The notes: a model not told the origin generated them from the sequence alone. A stretch of 64,000 nt of DNA from Peribacillus frigoritolerans (GCF_040250305.1 NZ_CP158190.1:1396001-1460000); one strand, 5' to 3'. Positions 8,549 to 17,700 are shown, counted from the stretch's first letter. Made by a program: numbers and translations.

Positions 8549-8645
8549 ACAAACTTATACCCCTTTGTTTGATCGTGAAAAATTTCTCCCATCCCCTTAT
8601 TTTCTTATAAAAAGCCATGCAATCTTTTGATTGCATGGCTTTTCC
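8532..8645 (+). ncRNA. roxS: RoxS/RsaE-type small regulatory RNA, copy 2
   Basis: This second ~114-nt copy repeats the hallmark boxes almost unchanged: TTATACCCCTTTGTTTGATC and ATTTCTCCCATCCCCTTATT. It ends in a different, perfect terminator, AGCCATGCAATC/GATTGCATGGCT at 8613-8640 followed by T. Its length is close to the ~115 nt of B. subtilis RoxS. The 5' end (ATTGTGAAGTGAATCACAAA) also forms the Rex operator. The two terminators differ in sequence while the C-rich regions are kept, so selection seems to act on the target-pairing loops. Confidence 0.88.
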
Positions 8646-8654
8646 TTTAATAAA

Positions 8655-8689
8655 ACAAAGAAGCAGTCAAATTCATGACTGCTTCTTTG
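8655..8689 (-). terminator. Terminator overlapping the end of spxH
   Basis: On the minus strand AAAGAAGCAGTCA pairs with TGACTGCTTCTTT and is followed by a T-rich tail. The stem includes the last codons of spxH. Confidence 0.8.
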
Positions 8690-9566
8690 TATATCTCCAA
8701 AACGTTCCGTATTTAGCAGGAATTTTCTCTGCCAACTGTTTTAAAACAAGCTTTTTCATTTCCAACTCGACGTTATTCTTATTCATATTATAAACGGTTT
8801 CAATTTCCTTCGTGGCCACTAGCTTGAAACAGCTTAAAAACTCTTCGAGAGAGGGGGGGTTTGCAGGGGCTGGAAGACCATTCAGCATATCTTCTAAAAT
8901 TTGAACATATACCTCGTAAGAATAGACACCTGAAACTTTTATTCCCTCTTCTTCAATATTTTGATTGAAAAAGACAAGGGAGGGTATTTCAGTCACTTCC
9001 ATTTCGCTCGTGATCTTCATGTCACATTGAAAGCCTTTGGCTGCACTGGAAGAATTGATATCATAAAGGAATTCTTCCACATCCAATCCAACCATCTTGG
9101 CACATTCGGTCAAGACTTCGATATTGGATATATCCTTTTTTCCTATGAATACATATTCTTGAAGCTGCCTTAAAAAGCGAATGGCCAATTTACGGCCCTG
9201 CAATTCCGCTGCTTTTATTGCGATGGAAGCTGTATATGGAGAAGAGATTGGGTTTTCAGACCAAAGGCTTCCGTCGCAGGACATTCCCGAGCGGCTGGCA
9301 GTCTTTTCCCAAACTTGAGCAATGTTTTCATAATTTTTATTTTTCCCCATATTAAGAGAATCGATTTTACCGCTTAAAACATGGCGTAAACTGAACAATT
9401 GGCCATATTCTATCTGTAATTTCCTAATAATTGGTTCTAAGCCCCAGCATTCGGGACAAAGCGGATCAACAAAAACATAAATTTCAATTGGCTTTTTTCC
9501 TATATCATAGCAATGCTGCGTCTTGATCCAATCGGAAATATTGAAAACTGGTTTTTGTGCGCTCAA
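8673..9566 (-). CDS. spxH: SpxH (YjbH), adaptor for ClpXP degradation of Spx
   Basis: The 297-residue protein has a DsbA-like thioredoxin fold with a CxxC at Cys37-Pro-Glu-Cys40 (VDPLCPECWGLEP). SpxH binds Spx and hands it to ClpXP; stress-induced aggregation of SpxH stabilises Spx. It forms an operon with the upstream hemoglobin gene: the ATG at 9566 overlaps that gene's stop by four bases, implying translational coupling. The Spx target is encoded about 7 kb away in the same block. Length and neighbours match B. subtilis yjbH. Confidence 0.95.
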   Translation of the reverse strand: MSAQKPVFNISDWIKTQHCYDIGKKPIEIYVFVDPLCPECWGLEPIIRKLQIEYGQLFSLRHVLSGKIDSLNMGKNKNYENIAQVWEKTASRSGMSCDGSLWSENPISSPYTASIAIKAAELQGRKLAIRFLRQLQEYVFIGKKDISNIEVLTECAKMVGLDVEEFLYDINSSSAAKGFQCDMKITSEMEVTEIPSLVFFNQNIEEEGIKVSGVYSYEVYVQILEDMLNGLPAPANPPSLEEFLSCFKLVATKEIETVYNMNKNNVELEMKKLVLKQLAEKIPAKYGTFWRYTKKQS

Positions 9567-9967
9567 CTGCCTTCTCCTTTCCCGTCAGTTCCGGATGTAT
9601 TGATCATATGCTGTGCCGTCAAATAGAGACGGTGATAGAAAAACTCCCTAATCTCACCGTCAAGGCCAACTTCGTCCATAGCTTGATACATGCATGAGAG
9701 CCATGCTTTCGCACGTTCTGGTGTAATTTCAAAAGGTATATGTCGAGCCCGCAACATAGGATGGCCATGCTCTTCTGTATATAAAGAGGGACCGCCTAAA
9801 TATTGAGTCATAAATTGTTTTTGTTTACGGACCGTTTCTGTTAAATCGTCAGGGAATATTGGCTGCAGATCCGGGTGTTGACTAACGTTGGAGTAAAACA
9901 CATCAATTAACTTGTGTAATTGCCCTTCTCCAATTAATTCATATGGTGTAGGGTTCCCTTGCATCAT
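9563..9967 (-). CDS. yjbI: Truncated hemoglobin (group II/O, YjbI)
   Basis: The 134-residue protein is a 2-over-2 truncated hemoglobin. The proximal haem ligand is His76 in RARHIPF, and Tyr25 in DVFYSNV fits the distal B10 tyrosine. Group II globins of this type bind oxygen tightly and are linked to oxidative or nitrosative stress. It is the first gene of the yjbI-spxH operon, with AAAGGAG eight bases before the first of two adjacent ATGs. Placing a globin with SpxH and next to the RoxS RNAs suggests a shared redox theme, which is inference. Confidence 0.94.
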   Translation of the reverse strand: MMQGNPTPYELIGEGQLHKLIDVFYSNVSQHPDLQPIFPDDLTETVRKQKQFMTQYLGGPSLYTEEHGHPMLRARHIPFEITPERAKAWLSCMYQAMDEVGLDGEIREFFYHRLYLTAQHMINTSGTDGKGEGS

Positions 9968-10161
9968 GTTGATTACTCCTTTTAAAGAAAGATGGTTGAT
10001 ATTTATTCATATTTTATCAATGACGTCCTGATATAACAAATATATAGCTTAAAGAAAATTTTACATCTGTAGTATGACACAGGGGAATGATCCGGAAATG
10101 AAAGGTTTTGGGGTGCTTTACGATTTGTTAACAATTCGTGGAAAAAGAATATATAGACATG

Positions 10162-10195
10162 AAAAAACTGACCCTTCACAAATAAACAGGGTCAG
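10162..10195 (-). terminator. Terminator after the lytic transglycosylase gene
   Basis: On the minus strand CTGACCCT (10195-10188) pairs with AGGGTCAG (10176-10169), followed by TTTTTT. Confidence 0.88.
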
Positions 10196-10201
10196 CTTGC
10201 T

Positions 10202-10867
10202 TTAGCTTGAAAATGTCCCATAAACTTTCTGAACATAGTTCTGAGTTTCTTTAAAGGGGGGGATGCCGTTATATTTATCTACGTTTCCAGGCCCTGCATT
10301 ATAAGCAGCAAGGGCAATCTGGATGTCCCCGTCATAACGTGCCATCATTTGACTTAAATATTTACTCCCGCCCATGATGTTTTGTTCCGGATCGGTTGCA
10401 TCATCCACCCCAAGGCTTTTTGCAGTTGCTGGCATTAACTGCATAAGGCCAGTTGCACCCGCATAACTGGTGGCTTCAGGGTTAAAGTTCGATTCTTGTT
10501 TAATGACGGACTTAATCAGTTTTTCCGGGAGATTATATAAGCTGGCCGCCTGGCTGATGATATGATCATAATTTGTTGCGGTTTCACTGCTCTCATTGTC
10601 AGCAGGGGCAGTGGATACCGGGTTGATGTTCATGGATGTCAGGCCGCCGGGTTGAAGGAAGGACTTCGTTTCCGCTTCCACGCGTGATAAAAGGGAACCC
10701 AATGTCTGCGAAGCGCCTTCAAGAGCATCACCCGAAACCAGTTCCGAGAGCATGTCCTGGAAAATGGATCGAGATGAATTTGCATTTGTGTTGTTGCCAT
10801 TTGTGAATTGCTGGATTGCCTGCAATTCCATGAACGTTTTGAAATCTTGGATTTTCAAACTCTCCAC
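10202..10867 (-). CDS. yjbJ: Lytic transglycosylase, SLT family (YjbJ-like)
   Basis: The 221-residue protein ends in a C-terminal SLT/goose-lysozyme-like domain (about 105-220) with the signature ESNFNPEATSYAGATGLMQL; the Glu of QESNF is the predicted catalytic acid. YNAGPGNVDKYNG is the usual C-terminal motif. Such enzymes cleave peptidoglycan between MurNAc and GlcNAc. The N-terminal ~100 residues are Asn/Ser-rich and lack an obvious signal peptide, as in B. subtilis YjbJ, so the export route is unclear. It lies about 20 bases after the CYTH gene on the same strand and may be co-transcribed with it. Confidence 0.9.
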   Translation of the reverse strand: MESLKIQDFKTFMELQAIQQFTNGNNTNANSSRSIFQDMLSELVSGDALEGASQTLGSLLSRVEAETKSFLQPGGLTSMNINPVSTAPADNESSETATNYDHIISQAASLYNLPEKLIKSVIKQESNFNPEATSYAGATGLMQLMPATAKSLGVDDATDPEQNIMGGSKYLSQMMARYDGDIQIALAAYNAGPGNVDKYNGIPPFKETQNYVQKVYGTFSS

Positions 10868-10887
10868 CTCCGAATGGGTTCAAACAG

Positions 10888-11466
10888 TTATTTTTGGAAT
10901 TTGGCTCGATAAAACCTCTTTACTTTATTTTCGGTTTCCCTTACCGGAATTTGAAGGGTTTCAAGGAGGGTCAGGAAATTTTTTTTCCCGGCGTTTGCAT
11001 CCGTCACTTCATATTCAAGCTCAAAGTCTTCCTGATTCAAATAAGAACTATGATCTAAAACAAGTAAACCCTCTTTGTAAGGAAATTCAAAACGGTCCGT
11101 CTTTAATGTCCCAAAGCAGGTAAAGTCTTTTGGATCAATTCCGCATTCGAGGATAAGAAGTTGGATCTGGCCATCAGGGAATGTGTTATGATTCAGAAAC
11201 GCATTAGCGGTTTCTTCAGAGATATCTTGATTCGTTTCCAATAATCCTTCTGTAGCGGGCTGTTTTAATGTCAGCTCGTAACGCCCGTTTTTCTCGCGGA
11301 TCCTAAGGGCAGAGTCTTGATTTTTCAAAGTGAATCCGAGTGTATCGAAGTAATGATTTTTCTGTGTTTTAAAGTTTGATGCCCCGACATGAAAGTATTC
11401 GATCAGTTGCTGAAATTCTTTTTCGCTTAAGAGGTTTTTAAATTCAATTTCAATATGCTGGTTCAT
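10888..11466 (-). CDS. yjbK: CYTH-domain protein (YjbK)
   Basis: The 192-residue protein begins MNQHIEIEFKNLLS; the ExExK motif is the hallmark of the CYTH (triphosphate tunnel metalloenzyme) superfamily. Charged beta-strands such as LRIREKNGRYELTLKQP and DRFEFPYKEGLLVLDHS would line the tunnel. Family members hydrolyse triphosphate or inorganic polyphosphate substrates; the substrate here is unknown. I chose ATG 11466 because the ATG at 11475 lies inside the AAAGGATGG ribosome binding site. It is divergent from relQ. Confidence 0.88.
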   Translation of the reverse strand: MNQHIEIEFKNLLSEKEFQQLIEYFHVGASNFKTQKNHYFDTLGFTLKNQDSALRIREKNGRYELTLKQPATEGLLETNQDISEETANAFLNHNTFPDGQIQLLILECGIDPKDFTCFGTLKTDRFEFPYKEGLLVLDHSSYLNQEDFELEYEVTDANAGKKNFLTLLETLQIPVRETENKVKRFYRAKFQK

Positions 11467-11783
11467 GTGTTCCATCCTTTCTGGCTGATTCTTAGGTTAA
11501 TCATATAAGAACCATTCCAGCTGTCAAATTGGATTCAATAATTTTTTGCTATTGTACTTGAATATTTAGGAATCAATTGCAGGATATGATAAAATATAAA
11601 CGTTGAGCATGAGAAATGGTATATCGTATATATAGAAATTTAATACATACTTTTTGCTAGAAAGATTTAATTGGATCCAGTGGTGAATTGGCATAAAGTC
11701 ATGTGACTGCTGGATTTAGGAGAGCGTTCTGCCCATACCAGAGTTGAACAGGCGCTTTTTAGATAGATATAGGTGGTGTGGCA
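11467..11783. promoter_or_regulatory. Divergent intergenic region between yjbK and relQ
   Basis: About 300 bases separate the diverging genes. A TTGAAT near 11559 followed by TATGATAAAAT is a possible sigma-A promoter for relQ, but the spacing is not ideal. An imperfect palindrome, CCAGTGGTGAATT to GTGACTGCTGG, lies at about 11677-11714. I see no gene. Confidence 0.35.
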
Positions 11784-12404
11784 ATGGAGAGTTGGGACGA
11801 TTTCTTGGCGCCTTATACTCAGGCTGTCGAAGAATTAAAGGTTAAGCTAAAAGGATTAAGGAAACAGTTTGAGAGAGAGAATATTCACTCACCGATCGAA
11901 TTTGTAACAGGCAGGGTAAAGCCGATTGTCAGCATTTTGGATAAGGCGAGCCTGAAGGATATTCCCATTGATAAATTGGGAACGGAAATACAGGATATTG
12001 CAGGGCTTCGGATGATGTGCCAGTTCGTGGATGATATCGAACAGGTAGTTGAACTATTACGAGGTCGCAATGACTTCGAGATAGTCGAGGAGAGAAATTA
12101 TATTTCGCATAAAAAAGCAAGCGGCTACCGTTCTTATCATGTTGTAATCCGCTATCCGGTCCAGACGATCCATGGCGAAAAAAATATCCTTGCCGAAATT
12201 CAAATCAGGACCCTTGCGATGAATTTTTGGGCGACGATCGAACATTCTTTAAATTATAAATATAAAGGCATTTTCCCGGAAGATATTCAACTGCGACTCA
12301 AACGTGCAGCTGAAGCTGCCTTCCTGCTTGATGCAGAGATGTCGCAAATCCGTACGGAAATCCAGGAAGCACAGCGTCTTTTTTCCAGGAAGAAAGATTC
12401 TTGA
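11784..12404 (+). CDS. relQ: RelQ, small alarmone synthetase
   Basis: The 206-residue protein is a stand-alone (p)ppGpp synthetase that transfers pyrophosphate from ATP to GDP or GTP. The RelA/SpoT synthetase core includes IEFVTGRVKPIVSIL, IQDIAGLRMMCQFVDD, SGYRSYHVVI and EIQIRTLAMNFWATIEH. There is no hydrolase, TGS or ACT domain, typical for the SAS1/RelQ class. I chose ATG 11784 over GTG 11778 because AGGTGG lies seven bases before it. It heads a relQ-nadK-rluD-like operon, the same order as B. subtilis yjbM-yjbN-yjbO. Confidence 0.94.
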   Translation: MESWDDFLAPYTQAVEELKVKLKGLRKQFERENIHSPIEFVTGRVKPIVSILDKASLKDIPIDKLGTEIQDIAGLRMMCQFVDDIEQVVELLRGRNDFEIVEERNYISHKKASGYRSYHVVIRYPVQTIHGEKNILAEIQIRTLAMNFWATIEHSLNYKYKGIFPEDIQLRLKRAAEAAFLLDAEMSQIRTEIQEAQRLFSRKKDS

Positions 12405-12453
12405 ACGCATAAATGGGTAAACGAGAAGAAATCTAAATTGAAGGTGGGATTAC

Positions 12454-13248
12454 ATGAAATTTGCGATTACGTCAAAAGGAGATGCGAAATCGAATACTTT
12501 AATGCAAAGGATGCGAACGTATCTTCAGGACTTTCATTTGGAATATGACGAAGATCAGCCGGATATTGTCATATCTGTCGGTGGTGATGGCACTTTATTA
12601 TATGCTTTTCACCGTTATAAGAATCGATTGGATAAAACCGCCTTTGTTGGTGTACATACAGGACATCTTGGTTTTTATGCAGATTGGACCCCTGATGAAA
12701 TCGAAAAATTGGTGATTGCTTTAGCAAAAACACCATTTCAAATAGTGGAATATCCACTCCTCGAAACAATTGTCCGTTATCAGCATGGTGGACGGGAAGC
12801 CAGATTTTTGGCTTTGAATGAATCGACAGTCAAAAGTGTTGAAGGGACGCTCGTCATGGACGTTGAAATTCGCGGCCAGCATTTCGAGACATTCCGTGGA
12901 GATGGTTTATGCATTGCAACGCCATCTGGAAGCACGGCGTATAATAAGGCGCTTGGCGGGGCCATCGTCCATCCATCAATCGATGCCATCCAGATTACCG
13001 AATTGGCATCCATTAATAACCGGGTGTTTAGGACGGTAGGATCGCCACTTCTGCTGCCGGCACATCATACTTGTATGTTCAGGCCGGTCAATGCGGTCAA
13101 TTTTCAAATTACCGTCGACCATTTGTCCTTGCTTCAGGAAAATGTAAAGTCGATACAGTGCCGAGTGGCAGATGAGAAGATCCGATTCGCCAGATTCCGC
13201 CCTTTTCCTTTCTGGAAAAGAGTGCATGATTCATTTATTGCTAATTAA
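12454..13248 (+). CDS. nadK: NAD kinase
   Basis: The 264-residue enzyme phosphorylates NAD to NADP with ATP. The family signature GGDGT begins at Gly43, with the catalytic Asp45, in [13 protein letters not shown]. The second conserved block is [21 protein letters not shown]. Length fits the ~266 residues of B. subtilis NadF. A good AGGTGGGA lies before the ATG. It is the middle gene of the relQ operon: 49 bases after relQ and 17 before the pseudouridine synthase. Confidence 0.95.
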   Translation: MKFAITSKGDAKSNTLMQRMRTYLQDFHLEYDEDQPDIVISVGGDGTLLYAFHRYKNRLDKTAFVGVHTGHLGFYADWTPDEIEKLVIALAKTPFQIVEYPLLETIVRYQHGGREARFLALNESTVKSVEGTLVMDVEIRGQHFETFRGDGLCIATPSGSTAYNKALGGAIVHPSIDAIQITELASINNRVFRTVGSPLLLPAHHTCMFRPVNAVNFQITVDHLSLLQENVKSIQCRVADEKIRFARFRPFPFWKRVHDSFIAN

Positions 13249-13265
13249 GGAGATAGACTCACCTC

Positions 13266-14165
13266 ATGTCAAATCAAAACTTTTCTTTGACCTGGTCGGT
13301 TTTTGAAGAGGATTCTGGCTCTTTATTGCGAGAGTTTCTCAACAAATGCGATATTTCAAAACGAGCATTAACGGATATTAAGTTTAAAGGTGGATATATC
13401 CAGTTGAACGGCGAAGAAGTAACCGTAAGGGAACGGATAGAAACAGGCGATATCGTCACCGTCATATTTCCGCCGGAGCAGGCAAGCGAAGGCCTTTTGC
13501 CGGAACCCATCCCCCTGAATATCAGGTATGAAGATGAGTTTGTATTGGTGGTGGCCAAGCCCCCTTCCATGAATACCATTCCTTCACGCGAGCATCCCAA
13601 CGGCAGTCTGGCGAATGGCTTGGCGGGTTATTATAGGAAGACGGGAATACAGGCAACGATCCATATAGTTACACGTCTTGATCGGGACACATCAGGTCTG
13701 GTTTTAATTGCCAAGCACCGGCATATCCATCACCTTTTAAGTGAACAGCAAAAATCAGGACAGGTTAAACGGAGATACCAAGCCATAGCTGAAGGAATCG
13801 TTGAAGGTCCTGTAGGAGAGATAGTGGCGCCAATCGGAAGAAAATCGACCAGCATCATTGAACGGGAAGTCAGGGAGGATGGCCGGTATGCCTGTACCCT
13901 ATTTAAGGTATTGGCCCACACAGAGTCCCATACATTCCTTAATTTAGAACTCCAAACAGGGCGTACACATCAAATCAGGGTCCATATGGCGCATATTGGA
14001 CACCCGCTGGCTGGTGATGATTTATATGGAGGGAACAGGAAAGGTATCCCTCGCCAAGCCCTTCATTGTTTTGAATTGAAATTTTTACATCCTTTCACCA
14101 AGAAGATGATGTTGTTTCAAGAAGAGTTACCAGAAGATATGACCCGTTTGCTCGAGGGAAGTTGA
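13266..14165 (+). CDS. rluD: RluA/RluD-family pseudouridine synthase (YjbO)
   Basis: The 299-residue protein has an N-terminal S4-like RNA-binding region (about 15-85) and a pseudouridine synthase domain with the motif HIVTRLDRDTSGLVLIAK. Asp139 in RLD is the predicted catalytic aspartate. LQTGRTHQIRVHMAHIGHPL is the second family block. The likely substrate is uridine in ribosomal RNA, but the exact position cannot be read from sequence; the symbol reflects family only. It is the last gene of the relQ-nadK operon. Confidence 0.88.
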   Translation: MSNQNFSLTWSVFEEDSGSLLREFLNKCDISKRALTDIKFKGGYIQLNGEEVTVRERIETGDIVTVIFPPEQASEGLLPEPIPLNIRYEDEFVLVVAKPPSMNTIPSREHPNGSLANGLAGYYRKTGIQATIHIVTRLDRDTSGLVLIAKHRHIHHLLSEQQKSGQVKRRYQAIAEGIVEGPVGEIVAPIGRKSTSIIEREVREDGRYACTLFKVLAHTESHTFLNLELQTGRTHQIRVHMAHIGHPLAGDDLYGGNRKGIPRQALHCFELKFLHPFTKKMMLFQEELPEDMTRLLEGS

Positions 14166-14220
14166 CTTTATAACCGGTGCATTAAAACGATTCAAGCTTA
14201 TGAAAAAATCCATAGACGAA

Positions 14221-14251
14221 AAAAAACTCACCAAGATGGCGAGTTTTTTTG
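14221..14251. terminator. Bidirectional terminator between the rluD-like gene and prpE
   Basis: AAAAAACTC...GAGTTTTTTT encloses a partly paired ACC/GGC core. A-runs and T-runs on either side let it serve both convergent genes. Confidence 0.75.
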
Positions 14252-14252
14252 G

Positions 14253-14996
14253 TTAATCAAAAGATGTCCTGAATTTTTCCGCAATATATGGCATGGTTGA
14301 AGGCACCTCTTGAAGCTCCATTTCGGGATAACGGACAGCGGTCAGTTTTCCACCAAAGACGCAGCCAGTATCAATATTGTATGTATGATTGACTCGTCTA
14401 GCTTCAGGAACTGGTGTATGTCCATATACGATCCATGTTTCCCCTTTGTATGTTTGGGCCCAGTCCTTCCTGACCGGTGACCCATCGGGATGTTTGGAGC
14501 CATTGATATCACCATAGAGGACAAAGGTTTTTACTTTACTGCTATATTGACCAATATAGTCACTGCGAATTCCTGCATGGGCAATGATCAATCTCCCTTC
14601 ATCAATCAGTTGATAAAGTGGGGAACGTTCATACAGATCCATGAATTTTTTACGGATCTTCTTCTGCTCCCGGATGTTCAGTGATTCATATTCAGCTACA
14701 GTAGTCTCTAAACCGTGCGATATTTGAACTTTATTGCCTGAAAAATAACGATATAATTTATTGCAGTGGTTACCTGGGGCATACCTTGCTATATTTTGGT
14801 TAATGACTAATTCATGGACAATCTCGATTACTTGAAGGGAATTTGGACCGCGATCGGTTAAATCCCCTACAAAGCCGAGTATCCTTCCAGAGGGATGTAC
14901 AGGAAATCCAGTCTCCCATGTATAGTCCATTTTTTCGGTCAGCTGCCTGAATTCAGCGAAACATCCATGAATGTCCCCTATGATATCGATGTTCAT
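14253..14996 (-). CDS. prpE: PrpE, calcineurin-like bis(5'-nucleosyl)-tetraphosphatase
   Basis: The 247-residue metallophosphatase opens [16 protein letters not shown] and carries [19 protein letters not shown] and [13 protein letters not shown], the GDxHG, GDxxDRG, GNH and GH motifs that bind two metals. B. subtilis PrpE splits Ap4A asymmetrically and was first described as a protein phosphatase. I chose ATG 14996 because AAAGGATG precedes it by a normal distance; the ATG at 15005 lies within that site. It is a single-gene unit. Confidence 0.93.
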   Translation of the reverse strand: MNIDIIGDIHGCFAEFRQLTEKMDYTWETGFPVHPSGRILGFVGDLTDRGPNSLQVIEIVHELVINQNIARYAPGNHCNKLYRYFSGNKVQISHGLETTVAEYESLNIREQKKIRKKFMDLYERSPLYQLIDEGRLIIAHAGIRSDYIGQYSSKVKTFVLYGDINGSKHPDGSPVRKDWAQTYKGETWIVYGHTPVPEARRVNHTYNIDTGCVFGGKLTAVRYPEMELQEVPSTMPYIAEKFRTSFD

Positions 14997-15109
14997 TTGA
15001 CACATCCTTTGTTTGTTTTGTCTATGTTTATGGTATTAGTATAGTATTATTAAAAAAAATAAAATATAAACGAGGAAATGAAAAAATATGTTTTAGGAGG
15101 TGTAGAGTT

Positions 15110-16489
15110 ATGGAGGAGATGAAGGACCGGGAGCGGGAGAGCAGTCAAATGAATAACGAGCTTTTGCTTGAAGCACTTAAAACGGAAAATCTGGATCAGT
15201 TTCGTACGGAGTTCCTTGAAATGCATCCATATGATCAGGCTCAATTTTATACAAGCTTGTCAGATGAATTCAGATCCGTCGTTTACACATATTTGTCACC
15301 GGAAGAAATGGCGGACCTTTTTGAAAATATAGAAATAGATGAAGAGGATTACGAAAGCCTGCTGGCTGAAATGACTCCTTCTTATGCAGCCGATATGCTT
15401 TCCAATATGTATGCGGATGATGCGGCTGACGTCCTGAATGAAATCAATGATGAGCAGGCCGTCAGCTATTTGACCATCATGGATGATGAAGCGGCAAGTG
15501 AAATCCAGGAGCTTCTGAACTATGAGGAATCTACGGCAGGAAGCATCATGACGACAGAGTTCATTGCCATTGAAGCAAACGAAACGGCTCGATCAGCCAT
15601 GCAGATCTTAAAAAGGGAAGCTCCGGAAGCGGAAACGATATATTATGTGTTCGTTACCGATCAGGATAAGAAGCTGCTTGGTGTTTTATCGCTCAGGACA
15701 TTGATCATAGCTGATGAAGATGCTTTAATCGGTGATTTAATGGATGACAGGGTAGTTTCCGTACCTGTATCCGAAGACCAGGAAGAGGTGGCACGAAAAA
15801 TAAGGGACTATAACTTCCTTGCCGTGCCTGTCGTCGATTTCCAAAACCATTTGTTAGGGATCATTACGGTTGATGATATCATTGATGTCATGGATGAAGA
15901 GGCATCTGATGATTATTCCAAATTGGCGGGTGTATCAAATTTGGACAATGTTGATAAGAGTCCCTTTTCTGCTGCTAAGAAACGGCTGCCATGGTTGATC
16001 ATCCTTTTGTTTTTAGGTTTATTGACCGCCAGCCTGATTGGCCGTTTTGAGGAGACACTTAGCCAAAAAGCGATTCTTGCTGTATTTATTCCATTGATAG
16101 GCGGAATGGCTGGCAACACAGGAACTCAAGCATTGGCTGTTGCAGTACGGGGAATTGCAACAGGGGACTTGGAGCAGGATAGCAAGTGGAAGCTAGTTTT
16201 GCGGGAGGCTGGGACAGGCCTCATCACAGGCCTGACATGTGGAATAGCCATCATTTTAATCGTATATATTTGGCAAGGGGATTTAATGCTCGGTTTATTG
16301 GTCGGCATATCTATTTTCATTACATTGATAGTCGCCACACTCGCGGGATCGCTTGTACCGCTCCTCATGCATAAAATGAAGATCGACCCGGCGGTAGCTT
16401 CCGGACCATTCATCACAACCATCAATGACATTATCAGTATCCTGATTTACTTCGGATTAGCTACATTATTCATGGGTTATTTACTATAA
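15110..16489 (+). CDS. mgtE: MgtE-type magnesium transporter
   Basis: The 459-residue protein has the MgtE layout: an acidic, helical N-domain (about 15-140), two CBS domains (about 145-270, including AVPVVDFQNHLLGIITVDDIIDVM split across the second) and five membrane helices (about 300-459). PLIGGMAGNTGTQALAVAVRG is the pore signature. The cytosolic domains sense magnesium and close the channel. AGGAGGTG precedes the ATG by nine bases. The ~100-base leader is too short for a typical M-box riboswitch, and I see none. Confidence 0.94.
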   Translation: MEEMKDRERESSQMNNELLLEALKTENLDQFRTEFLEMHPYDQAQFYTSLSDEFRSVVYTYLSPEEMADLFENIEIDEEDYESLLAEMTPSYAADMLSNMYADDAADVLNEINDEQAVSYLTIMDDEAASEIQELLNYEESTAGSIMTTEFIAIEANETARSAMQILKREAPEAETIYYVFVTDQDKKLLGVLSLRTLIIADEDALIGDLMDDRVVSVPVSEDQEEVARKIRDYNFLAVPVVDFQNHLLGIITVDDIIDVMDEEASDDYSKLAGVSNLDNVDKSPFSAAKKRLPWLIILLFLGLLTASLIGRFEETLSQKAILAVFIPLIGGMAGNTGTQALAVAVRGIATGDLEQDSKWKLVLREAGTGLITGLTCGIAIILIVYIWQGDLMLGLLVGISIFITLIVATLAGSLVPLLMHKMKIDPAVASGPFITTINDIISILIYFGLATLFMGYLL

Positions 16490-16563
16490 GCTAAAGAAGG
16501 CCCTCTTGGAGGGGGATTCCCAGAGGACTTTAGAAAACGGTGTTTTTATCAAAGGAAATTTGA

Positions 16564-16591
16564 TATACTGTCATTAGTAGCAGGTACTAAT
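16564..16591. promoter_or_regulatory. FapR-type operator and -10 box upstream of fabI
   Basis: ATTAGTAGCAGGTACTAAT (16573-16591) is a near-perfect inverted repeat matching the FapR box ATTAGTAC...GTACTAAT. It lies just after TATACT (16564-16569), a probable -10. FapR represses fatty-acid genes, including fabI in B. subtilis, and is released by malonyl-CoA. Confidence 0.8.
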
Positions 16592-16623
16592 AACTTGTAT
16601 TAAAAAATAGGAGGTCACATACG

Positions 16624-17397
16624 ATGACTTTTTCATTAAAAGGAAAAACATTTGTCTTAATGGGTGTTGCGAATAAAAGAAGTATTGCATGGGGAGTTGC
16701 CCGTTCCTTACATAAAGCAGGCGCAAAGCTGATCTTCACTTACGGAAAAGACCGTACGGAGAATAGCGTTAGGGAACTATCTTCTACATTGGAAGGGGAG
16801 CCCTCCATCATTTTACAATGTGATGTAACGAAGGATGAAAGCATTGATAAATGTTTTGCGGCGATTAAGGAAGAAGCAGGTATCATTCATGGCGTGGTAC
16901 ACAGTGTAGCATTCGCTAACAAGGAAGAGCTGGACGGTGAGTTCGTTAACACGAGCCGTGAAGGGTTTTTGCTTGCCCATAATATCAGTTCATTTTCTTT
17001 AACGGCTGTAGCTAAAGCGGCGAAGGAAATCATGCCTGAAGGTGGCAGCATTGTGACAATGACGTATCTTGGCGGTGAACGGGTCATGCCTAATTATAAT
17101 GTAATGGGAGTGGCCAAGGCCTCACTTGAAGCCAATGTCCGTTACCTGTCAAGTGATCTTGGCAAAGATAACATTCGAGTGAATGCAATTTCAGCCGGAC
17201 CTATCCGTACCTTATCCGCTAAAGGTGTTCGTGACTTCAATACAATTTTAAAGAAGATTGAGGAAGAAGCACCGCTTCGTCGTACAACGACTCCTGAAGA
17301 AGTAGGGGATACGGCAGTATTTTTATTAAGTGACATGTCCCGCGGGATTACCGGGGAAAATATCCATGTGGATTCTGGTTATCATATAATCGGATAA
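16624..17397 (+). CDS. fabI: FabI, enoyl-[acyl-carrier-protein] reductase
   Basis: The 257-residue short-chain dehydrogenase/reductase reduces trans-2-enoyl-ACP in fatty-acid elongation. The FabI-type cofactor site is GVANKRSIAWGVA near the N-terminus. The catalytic pair is Tyr158 and Lys165 (Y-x6-K in PNYNVMGVAKAS), with the loop ISAGPIRTLSAKGVRDF after it. This matches the triclosan-sensitive FabI class. The FapR-type palindrome upstream gives lipid feedback control. It is a single gene with its own terminator. Confidence 0.97.
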   Translation: MTFSLKGKTFVLMGVANKRSIAWGVARSLHKAGAKLIFTYGKDRTENSVRELSSTLEGEPSIILQCDVTKDESIDKCFAAIKEEAGIIHGVVHSVAFANKEELDGEFVNTSREGFLLAHNISSFSLTAVAKAAKEIMPEGGSIVTMTYLGGERVMPNYNVMGVAKASLEANVRYLSSDLGKDNIRVNAISAGPIRTLSAKGVRDFNTILKKIEEEAPLRRTTTPEEVGDTAVFLLSDMSRGITGENIHVDSGYHIIG

Positions 17398-17403
17398 CAG
17401 TAA

Positions 17404-17432
17404 AGGAGGGGGCCGATATCGGTCCCTTTTTT
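17404..17432 (+). terminator. Terminator after fabI
   Basis: GGGGCCGATATCGGTCCC folds back on itself (a G-U/G-C stem around CGATATCG) and is followed by TTTTTT. Confidence 0.8.
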
Positions 17433-17700
17433 GTTGATTTTCCATTCTGAAAGGTATCTTTAGTTGCTCATCCTCAATTGAAATCTTTCCGATTTTTTCA
17501 TCTTCGAATGTTTTAGTTTTCTCCGCTAATCCCCAACACCCTTAAGCTTGGTTAGTGTCCTTTTTTTGGGGAGTGGCACATCTCCAGCATAAAGAAGGGT
17601 GAATTTCATATAAATGATACATAGAGTGGATATTCATTGTTTGCGAGAATCGGCATAAACCTGCTTTCGACCCTATTCGTGAAAAAGAAGGAGGGGCATC

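Noticed and set aside
12569..13227. Several 60-80-codon minus-strand frames inside nadK
   Set aside because: They lie wholly within a highly conserved gene and lack start signals.
15006..15109. M-box magnesium riboswitch before mgtE
   Set aside because: The leader is only about 100 bases, shorter than a full M-box plus terminator, and I see none of its helices.
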